NCBI GenBank assembly: GCA_035461345.1
Contig: DATHVJ010000023.1
Span: forward strand, 1-14,259
DNA from: DASPWW01 sp035461345
GTDB taxonomy: Bacteria > Actinomycetota > Thermoleophilia > Solirubrobacterales > 70-9
Direction: 5' to 3'
Length of the DNA: 14,259 nt
Below are positions 7,265 through 12,901 of this stretch, one piece after another. The notes below the pieces were generated by a model that saw only the letters and a program-made list of their open reading frames with translations, was not told where the DNA came from and did no database searches. Made by a program: the position numbers and the translations under genes. The first letter of the stretch is position 1, and each line of letters starts with the position of its first letter.

Positions 7265-9159
7265 GGCAGCCGCGCCACCGACAGCCGGCGCCCGTCCCGG
7301 GTCACCGACAGGCGCTCCGTCGATCCCCCCGGGACGGTCAGCTCGACCCGGGTGTTGTTTCCGGCCGCCGCCACCACCTCGCCGACTCGGTGCGGACCCG
7401 CGAGGCTGAACGTCGCGATGTAGTCGGCATCCGCGGCGTGCGTCGCGAAGTCCACGCTCCAGCGCGGGACCAGCTGACGGAAGCCAGGGAAGACGAAGCC
7501 CTGGAGCGGCGTCCGCCGTCCTCGCACCATCAGCCGCAGCGCCTCCCCGGCGCCCGCGGCGGCGTCGTGGAGGCCACCGGCGAAGTTCGGGCCGCCGAGC
7601 CGAAGCATCCCGCGGTTCAGCGCCGTCGCCTCGATGTCGGCGCCGAGCTGGAAGTAGCGCTCATATCTGTGCGGCGCGTCAGCGCGCACTCGGTCGACCA
7701 CCGCCAGGGTGCTTCCCGGCCTGTACAGGAACAGCCGCGAATGCGCCACCCCCAGGTCCGCCACGAGCGGGTTCGTTGCCTCGATCGCGTACCAGCCCGC
7801 CCCCTGACCCGTGGCTCTGATCGCGCTCCCGTGCGTCTTCGCGAGGTCGAGCGGGAAGCTCTGCCCGTCCACCACGAGCACGCTGTGCGCCTGGCTCGAG
7901 AGCTGGTAGTCGCGAAACTCCGCGTAGCGGTCGTAGCCGTAGTTGCCAGGGCCGTTGACGACCTGGACGCCGTGGTCGACGAGGTCGAAGTCGAGCTCGT
8001 CGGCGTGCTTGTGGGTGAGGTTGAAGAAGCCCGAGGTGGTGGCGAGATAGGAGCCGCCGTCGCGCACCATCGCGAACCCCGACTCGGTGAACGGCTTGAG
8101 GCCCCGCGGGTCGGCGGCGCTGTTGTACCCCCAGTCGGGGGCGGAGCCGATCTGGGTGTCGCCGAGGAGCGCGTACTGGCCGCCCGGCTTGACGAACCAG
8201 TTGGCGGCGGCCTTCATCGCCGCGAGAGTCGGGCGCAGCTCGGGGTTCGGCTTGCCGGGGGTGTACTTGATGAAGTCGCGAAGCAGGCGGATCGCCAGGA
8301 ACTGGTACTGCGTCGAGTGCTCGAGCCACACGTCCTCCGAGCTCAGCCTTCCCCGCAGCGTCTCCGGGAAGCGCCGCAGCGCCAGCTGGCGCCACTTCGC
8401 CGCCTGCTTCTCGTACGACACGTACCTGGACAGGATCAGCAGACCGAGGTCCTGGAACAGCCCGAAGTTGCTCACCTGATGCTCCCCGGCGTCCGCGAGG
8501 TACTCGGCGTGCGCGCGCAGCGACCGCACCATCACCCGCGCCTGCTCCGGGTTCAGCAAGCCCTTGCACGCTGCGGTGCGGGCGAGGAACCCGAGGTAGG
8601 TGGCGCGGTCGGCCGCCGACTTCGCGTGCCACGCGAAGCCGTGGCGGCCGGGGCGGAAGCGCCGCGGGTTCGACTCGATCCAGTCCAGTGCCAGGTCCCG
8701 CGCCCGGCGCAGCATGGTCTCGTCGCCGGTCCGCTTATACGCGTACAGCAGTGTGTCGATCCAGGTGAGGCCGTGGAGATTCTGGCGGAAGGAGCGGCTC
8801 TTGAACGGGTCCAGGTCCTTCCAGTTGACCGGTGGCTTCAGCCGCGTCTCGAAGTGGAAGACCGTGAACCTCCACCGCTTGGCCGCGCGCCGCTGCTTGC
8901 TCGAATACTTCCCCTGCAGGATCGAGCGGTACGGGGTGCAGCCGGCGCGCTCCAATTGCCGCAGCTCCTTTGGAGCGCGCCCCTCCCCCGTCTTCCCCTT
9001 CTTCCCCTCGCCCTTCGGCTTCGCGGCGCCAACCGCGGGAGCGTCCCGGTCGCCGGCCGCCGCGGTCGGCGCGGCGCACAGTGCGGCGACGAGCGCAACC
9101 CACAACGTCACGACCGCGCGCCGGCACCCGGCTGCTGACACTCTGCTCCCGCCTGCCAT
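7261..9159 (-). CDS. Secreted heparinase II/III-like polysaccharide lyase
   Basis: A 632-residue exported protein, expected to depolymerise an acidic polysaccharide by beta-elimination outside the membrane. Residues 1-36 form a signal peptide: basic start, hydrophobic core TLWVALVAAL, and an Ala-rich cleavage site ending TAAAG. A Lys/Gly-rich linker (about 47-60) follows. Residues about 70-330 form the alpha-toroid, with the segment LEHSTQYQFLAIRLLRDF holding H281 and Y285, the position of the catalytic Tyr in this family. Residues about 360-630 are the beta-sandwich Hepar_II_III domain (PF07940), with FNLTHKHADELDF supplying H383 and H385. I chose the ATG at 9159, not the one 12 codons upstream at 9195. 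The longer form would cover the TAGACT box at 9178-9173 and add residues before the signal peptide, and neither start has a ribosome site. No other polysaccharide-utilisation gene is nearby, so the substrate (uronate-containing glycan or exopolysaccharide) is unknown. Confidence 0.88.
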   Translation of the reverse strand: MAGGSRVSAAGCRRAVVTLWVALVAALCAAPTAAAGDRDAPAVGAAKPKGEGKKGKTGEGRAPKELRQLERAGCTPYRSILQGKYSSKQRRAAKRWRFTVFHFETRLKPPVNWKDLDPFKSRSFRQNLHGLTWIDTLLYAYKRTGDETMLRRARDLALDWIESNPRRFRPGRHGFAWHAKSAADRATYLGFLARTAACKGLLNPEQARVMVRSLRAHAEYLADAGEHQVSNFGLFQDLGLLILSRYVSYEKQAAKWRQLALRRFPETLRGRLSSEDVWLEHSTQYQFLAIRLLRDFIKYTPGKPNPELRPTLAAMKAAANWFVKPGGQYALLGDTQIGSAPDWGYNSAADPRGLKPFTESGFAMVRDGGSYLATTSGFFNLTHKHADELDFDLVDHGVQVVNGPGNYGYDRYAEFRDYQLSSQAHSVLVVDGQSFPLDLAKTHGSAIRATGQGAGWYAIEATNPLVADLGVAHSRLFLYRPGSTLAVVDRVRADAPHRYERYFQLGADIEATALNRGMLRLGGPNFAGGLHDAAAGAGEALRLMVRGRRTPLQGFVFPGFRQLVPRWSVDFATHAADADYIATFSLAGPHRVGEVVAAAGNNTRVELTVPGGSTERLSVTRDGRRLSVARLP

Positions 9160-9171
9160 ACGGACCAGGGG

Positions 9172-9178
9172 TAGTCTA
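9172..9178. promoter_or_regulatory. Symmetric -10 box (TAGTCTA) between lyase and MFS remnant
   Basis: TAGTCTA reads TAGTCT on the plus strand (9172-9177) and TAGACT on the minus strand (9178-9173), so each direction shows a TANNNT -10 element. The minus element lies 13 bases from the lyase ATG at 9159, giving a very short or absent leader. The plus element lies 22 bases from the GTG of the MFS remnant at 9200. No clear -35 is seen on either side. Confidence 0.45.
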
Positions 9179-9199
9179 GGGCCCTCAGCGGTCATCCAC

Positions 9200-9413
9200 G
9201 TGACCGAGCGGACGCGGCCGTGGTGGACGCTGGTGGGCGGGCGTCTGCACCCTGTTCCTGCTGATGCTCGACTCGACGGTCGTCACGCTCGCCCTTCCTG
9301 CGATCCAGAGCGACCTCGACGCGTCGGCGGTCGAGCTCCAGCGGCTGATAAACGGCTATCTGCTGACGATCGCCGTGCTGACCGTGAGCGCCGGGGCGCA
9401 CTTCGCTACGTGA
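9200..9413 (+). pseudogene. Truncated, frameshifted N-terminus of a DHA2-type MFS transporter
   Basis: From GTG at 9200 the frame gives VTERTRPWWTLVGG. After removal of one base in the GGG run near 9240 it continues VCTLFLLMLDSTVVTLALP, then IQSDLDASAVELQRLINGY and LLTIAVLTVSAGA. This matches the first two transmembrane segments of EmrB/QacA-like DHA2 drug exporters, including the LMLDSTVVTLALPAIQ signature of helix 1 and the helix-2 start. Such proteins are normally about 480 residues. Here recognisable sequence stops at about 9398, and the reading frame ends at TGA 9411-9413, a stop supplied by the antisense of the adjoining GH15 fragment. It is therefore a dead fragment of about 70 residues. 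A sequencing error could explain the frameshift but not the missing remainder. Confidence 0.75.
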
Positions 9414-9526
9414 AGCACGCCGCCGAGTCGAACCGCGGCAGGCACAGCCAGTCGATCGAGCCGTCGCGACTGACCACCGCCGGGGTGTGCAGGTCGCCGA
9501 TCAGCGCGTAGTCCTTCAATTCGCAC
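9412..9526 (-). pseudogene. Truncated, frameshifted N-terminus of a GH15 glucoamylase/trehalase
   Basis: On the minus strand, GTG at 9526 gives VRIE. After dropping one G near 9514 it continues DYALIGDLHTPAVVSRDGS and IDWLCLPRFDSAACF. This is the very typical N-terminus of bacterial GH15 family proteins (IEDYALIGD...GSIDWLCLPRFDSPACFA). Such enzymes run to about 600 residues. Here similarity ends at F (9414-9412) and a stop follows at 9408-9406. The fragment starts only 4 bases after the MMPL transporter stop, so it was probably once the next gene of that operon. Without the frame repair the same residues can be read from the TTG at 9519, but the protein would still be only about 37 residues. 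Identity of the motif is strong; the gene is non-functional. Confidence 0.75.
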
Positions 9527-9530
9527 GCGC

Positions 9531-11876
9531 TCAGGAGTCGGGCTTCGACCCCTCGCCGGCCGCTTGCGGCCGGCGGCCCTTGATGAAGTCCTCGCCTTCC
9601 AGTCCGAGGCGCGGCACGACGCGGCCGAGCCAGCGCGGGAACCACCAGTTCGACCTCCCGAGCAGGACCATCACGGCCGGCACGAGGACGCAGCGGACGA
9701 GCGTCGCGTCGATCGCGATCGCCACCGCGAGGCCGACCCCGAACTGCTTCACGATCACGTCGGCGTCGAGAATGAAGCTGCCGAACACGCACACCATGAT
9801 CAGCGCCGCCGAGGTGATCACGCGGGCGCTGACCGCGAGCCCGTCGACCACCGCCTCGAGGTTATCCCTGCTGCGCTCGTAGTGCTCGTGAACCCGCGAG
9901 ACCAGGAACACTTGGTAGTCCATGGACAGCCCGAACAGGATCGCGAACATCACCAGCGGCACGTAGCTGGCGATCGGGACGGGTCCCTCGAGGCCGATCA
10001 GCTCCGCGCCCCATCCCTTCTGGAAGACCGCCGTCAGCACGCCGTACGAGGCGAGCACCGACAGCAGGTTCATTACCGCCGACATGAGAGGCACGAGCAG
10101 TGAGCGGAACGCAACCATCAGCAGCAGGAAGGCGAGCGCGACGACGATCGCGATCACGGACGGCAGCTTGTCCGAGATCCGCGCCGCGAGATCGATGTAG
10201 CCGGCAGTCTCGCCGTCTACGTACGCGGTCAGGCTCGTTCGCCGCGTCGCGTCCGGGATCACGTTCGAGCGCAGGTCGCGGACGAGGTCCTCGGTCGGTT
10301 CCGAGGCGGGCGCGGTTCTCGCGGTCGCGGTGAACACCGCGGCGCTGCCCGACTTGTCCGTGTTCGCGGTCGACACGAGCTTCACGTCGTCGGCCTTCGA
10401 GATCTTGTTCTCGAGCTTGACCAGACGCGGATCGGATGCCTTCGACTTGTAGAACGCCTCCTCCTGCGCGAGCTGGCGCTGCTGCGACTTGCTCACGGGC
10501 TCGCCCAGCGCCGCGGCCTGCTCAGCCTGCTCCTGCTGCGACTCGACCTCGTCGAGCTTCCCGCGGTCGGGGTGCGCAGGGTCATCCCCGAAGTCGACCG
10601 CGATCAGCAGCGGCCCCGTGTAACCCGGGCCGAACCCCCTGCTGATGAGGTTGTAGGCGTCGCGCGCCTCGGTCCCCTTCGGCAGCTCACCGTCGTCCTG
10701 CGCGCCGAGCTCGAGGTCCAGCGTAGGCAGCGCCAGCACCACCAGCACGGCGACCGCGGCGAGCATCGCCGGCCACGCGTGCTGCCCGACCCGGTGCGCC
10801 CAGCGCGCCCACCCATGGGGGCGGTGGTCGTGCGCCGGGGTGCGCAGGAAGGGAAGCTTCAACGACTCGATCCGCTTGCCGAGCACGCCCAGGATCGCCG
10901 GAAGCAGGGTGAGGGCGGCCGCCATCGCGAACACGACGACGATCGCGGCCGCGAAGCCCATCGAGCTGACCAGCGGGATGTTCGCCAGGGCCAGCGAGCA
11001 GAGAGCAATGACGACGGTGCTGCCCGCGAATAGCACGGCGCTGCCCGAGGTGGCGGTCGCCCGACCGGCGGACTCCTCCACCGAGAGCCCCTGGGCGAGA
11101 AACCCTCGGTGCCGGGTGACGATGAACAGCGAGTAGTCGATCCCCACCCCGAGCCCGATCATGATCCCGAGCGTCGGGGCGACGTCGGGGATGTTGATCG
11201 CGTGGCCAAGGATGCCGATCAGGCTCAAGCCCGTGATCACCGCGACGATCGCCGTGACGATCGGCAGCGGCATCGCCGCCGCGGTCCCGAACGTGATCAG
11301 GAGGATGATGATCGCGGCCACGATCCCGACGATCTCGCTCGTGCCCGTGTCGGGCTTCGACACCTCCTCGCCGAGGTAGCCGCCGACAGCGACCGTCAGG
11401 CCGGCGTTGCGGGCGGGATTGGCGGCATCGATGATCTCGTTGGCCTCGTCGACGTCGAGTTCGTCGGGGCCAACCGTCAGCAGCGTCGAGATGTAGCCGA
11501 TCCGCTCGTCGTTGCTGAGCGCGTCCTTGCCCTCCCGGCTCAGCGGACTGGTCGCGCTGCGCACGTAGCGGTTGCGCTCGAGAGACTTGACAGTGTCGTC
11601 GACGGCCTTCCGGTTGGCGCCGCTGGTCAGCCTCTGGCCCTGCGGCGCCTCCAGCACCACCGGGTTCGTGCCGTTGGCCTGCCTCGGCAGCCTGTCGTCG
11701 AGCAGGTCGGTGGCCTTCGTCGAGTTCGTGCCGGGGAGGGTGAGGTTGTTGCTGGTCTCGCGCCCGACGGTGTTGGCGACGAGAGAAACGGCGACCGCGA
11801 GCACAACCCACGCCGCCACCGCCAAGCGCCCATGCTCGGCGCAGCGTCGCCCGAGCGGGTACAGGGCCCTGGCCAC
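9531..11876 (-). CDS. MMPL family RND transporter
   Basis: A 781-residue inner-membrane transporter of the MMPL group (PF03176), normally exporting lipids, polyketides or other hydrophobic molecules by proton antiport. The layout is one TM helix (about 17-38), a first extracytoplasmic loop (39-178), five helices (about 179-333), a cytoplasmic link (334-365), helix 7 (about 368-386), a second loop (387-570), and five helices (about 571-742). Paired Asp-Tyr motifs expected for proton relay are present in GIDYSLF (D247-Y248) and SMDYQVF (D653-Y654). The second loop holds a Gln/Glu/Lys-rich stretch (about 440-498) that may form a coiled coil. The start is GTG at 11876, chosen because it precedes helix 1 by the usual distance; there is no ribosome site, but TAGGCT lies 9 bases upstream. 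Substrate unknown. The gene may be co-transcribed with the hydrolase 54 bp upstream. Confidence 0.92.
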   Translation of the reverse strand: MARALYPLGRRCAEHGRLAVAAWVVLAVAVSLVANTVGRETSNNLTLPGTNSTKATDLLDDRLPRQANGTNPVVLEAPQGQRLTSGANRKAVDDTVKSLERNRYVRSATSPLSREGKDALSNDERIGYISTLLTVGPDELDVDEANEIIDAANPARNAGLTVAVGGYLGEEVSKPDTGTSEIVGIVAAIIILLITFGTAAAMPLPIVTAIVAVITGLSLIGILGHAINIPDVAPTLGIMIGLGVGIDYSLFIVTRHRGFLAQGLSVEESAGRATATSGSAVLFAGSTVVIALCSLALANIPLVSSMGFAAAIVVVFAMAAALTLLPAILGVLGKRIESLKLPFLRTPAHDHRPHGWARWAHRVGQHAWPAMLAAVAVLVVLALPTLDLELGAQDDGELPKGTEARDAYNLISRGFGPGYTGPLLIAVDFGDDPAHPDRGKLDEVESQQEQAEQAAALGEPVSKSQQRQLAQEEAFYKSKASDPRLVKLENKISKADDVKLVSTANTDKSGSAAVFTATARTAPASEPTEDLVRDLRSNVIPDATRRTSLTAYVDGETAGYIDLAARISDKLPSVIAIVVALAFLLLMVAFRSLLVPLMSAVMNLLSVLASYGVLTAVFQKGWGAELIGLEGPVPIASYVPLVMFAILFGLSMDYQVFLVSRVHEHYERSRDNLEAVVDGLAVSARVITSAALIMVCVFGSFILDADVIVKQFGVGLAVAIAIDATLVRCVLVPAVMVLLGRSNWWFPRWLGRVVPRLGLEGEDFIKGRRPQAAGEGSKPDS
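9555..9574. repeat. Strong GC palindrome at the 3' end of the MMPL gene
   Basis: GCCGGCCGC (9555-9563) and GCGGCCGGC (9566-9574) are perfect 9-bp inverted arms with two bases between. In RNA this would fold as an eight-pair GC stem with a four-base loop. It lies within the last codons of the MMPL gene (residues about 767-774), about 22 bases before the stop. No T-tract follows on either strand, so it is not a standard intrinsic terminator; it may stall polymerase or protect a 3' end. Confidence 0.5.
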
Positions 11877-11885
11877 CAGCGCGGC

Positions 11886-11911
11886 AGCCTATAGGCGGGA
11901 GCGGCCGTCAA
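11886..11911 (-). promoter_or_regulatory. Candidate promoter for the MMPL gene
   Basis: In the 54-bp gap before the MMPL gene, TTGACG (11911-11906) is a 5-of-6 match to the -35 consensus. TAGGCT (11891-11886), within TATAGGCT, is a TANNNT -10. Spacing is 14 bases, shorter than usual. TAGGCT lies 9 bases before the GTG start, which predicts a leaderless or nearly leaderless mRNA. Confidence 0.45.
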
Positions 11912-11930
11912 CCCGCGAGAGCAGACGGCG

Positions 11931-12815
11931 TCAGGCGGTATCGCCAAGCCAGGCCGCGATTCGCCGCCCGATCTCGACGCCGGCGTCCTCCTGGAGGAAG
12001 TGCGACGCGCCCTCGACGATCTCGGGCTCCGGGCGGCCGATCGCCGCCGCGAACCGCCGCCCGGTGTCGACCGTCAGCACCGGGTCGGAGTCTGCCCACA
12101 GGATCAGCGCCGGGCGCTCGTCGGCGCGCAGCGCGTCGAGCACCCGTTGCCCGGCCTCGGCGCCGGGCATCTCCGGCGTTGTCGGCAGCATCAGCGGAAA
12201 CGCCCGCGCGCCGGCCTTGGACTCCGGGGTCGGGTACGGCGCGTCGTAGGCCGCCGCGACGTCGTCGCCGAGGTCGGTCTTGCACGCGCCGCGGACCAGG
12301 AACGAGATCGGGAGGTCCTCGGTGCGCTCGACGAAGTCCCGGAACGCCTTCCACGCGTCCGACATCCGCTGGCGGCCGGTGAACAGGCCGGTGTCCATGA
12401 TCACGAGGCGCTCGAAGCGCTCCGGCGCCTCGACTGCCAGCCGCAGCCCGATCGGCCCGCCCCAGTCGTGGACGATCGCGGTCGCCCCCCGGAGGTCGAG
12501 CTCGTCGACGAGCGACCGCATCACCTCGGTGTGGCGGTCGTACGAGTACCACTCGAAGTCGGTCGGCTTGTCGGAGCGTCCGAAGCCCGCGCAGTCGGGG
12601 GCGATGCAGCGGTACCCCGCCTCGCGCACGGGCGGGATCACCTTGCGCCACAGATACGACCACGTCGGCTCACCGTGGAAGAAGACAACCGGCGGGCCCC
12701 CTCCTTCGTCGACCCGTGCCACCCGCAGCCCGTCGAGCTCCGCGTAGCGGGCCTCGAACGGGTAGTCGGGCAGGTTCCCGAAGCGCTCGTCGGGGGTCCG
12801 GAACGGCTCACTCAT
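11931..12815 (-). CDS. Haloalkane dehalogenase-like alpha/beta hydrolase (HLD-I type)
   Basis: A 294-residue cytoplasmic alpha/beta hydrolase. The oxyanion segment is FFHGEPTWSYLWRK (45-58). The nucleophile elbow is VHDWGG with D117, followed by W118, which in haloalkane dehalogenases stabilises the leaving halide. The catalytic acid is probably D244 in ADSDPV, and the base is H272 in EGASHFLQED. A second Trp in the cap (W155, SDAWKAF) could complete the halide site. An aspartate nucleophile followed by Trp favours dehalogenase, hydrolysing carbon-halogen bonds to alcohols. Epoxide hydrolases share the Asp nucleophile but usually carry cap tyrosines, and I see no such pair clearly. Many family members have never been shown to dehalogenate. 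The ATG at 12815 has no ribosome site but has TATCGT 8 bases upstream. The MMPL gene follows after 54 bp; the kinase is divergent. Confidence 0.87.
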   Translation of the reverse strand: MSEPFRTPDERFGNLPDYPFEARYAELDGLRVARVDEGGGPPVVFFHGEPTWSYLWRKVIPPVREAGYRCIAPDCAGFGRSDKPTDFEWYSYDRHTEVMRSLVDELDLRGATAIVHDWGGPIGLRLAVEAPERFERLVIMDTGLFTGRQRMSDAWKAFRDFVERTEDLPISFLVRGACKTDLGDDVAAAYDAPYPTPESKAGARAFPLMLPTTPEMPGAEAGQRVLDALRADERPALILWADSDPVLTVDTGRRFAAAIGRPEPEIVEGASHFLQEDAGVEIGRRIAAWLGDTA

Positions 12816-12901
12816 GCGGCCGGACGATATGCGACCCGGTCGCGACGCGTTCAGGTCAGCGATTAGGCCGAAGCGCAGCGGGTATCCGGCTCCTCGGGGT
12901 G
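12816..12901. promoter_or_regulatory. Divergent region between hydrolase and kinase, with a palindrome
   Basis: This 86-bp region separates divergent starts. On the minus strand TATCGT (12829-12824) is a TANNNT -10 candidate lying 8 bases before the hydrolase ATG. Immediately upstream of it is a palindrome, GCGACC-C-GGTCGC (12831-12843), which could be an operator. On the plus strand I see no clear -10 or -35 for the kinase, and only a weak GGGG in front of its GTG. Confidence 0.35.

Noticed and set aside
6055..9138. 1027-codon open frame spanning the phosphoesterase and lyase genes
   Set aside because: Arg/Ala/Pro-rich low-complexity product crossing two convergent well-supported genes in another frame; a GC-bias shadow.
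9160..9195. Longer N-terminus for the lyase from the ATG at 9195
   Set aside because: It would cover the TAGACT box and place 12 extra residues before a normal signal peptide that starts cleanly at 9159.
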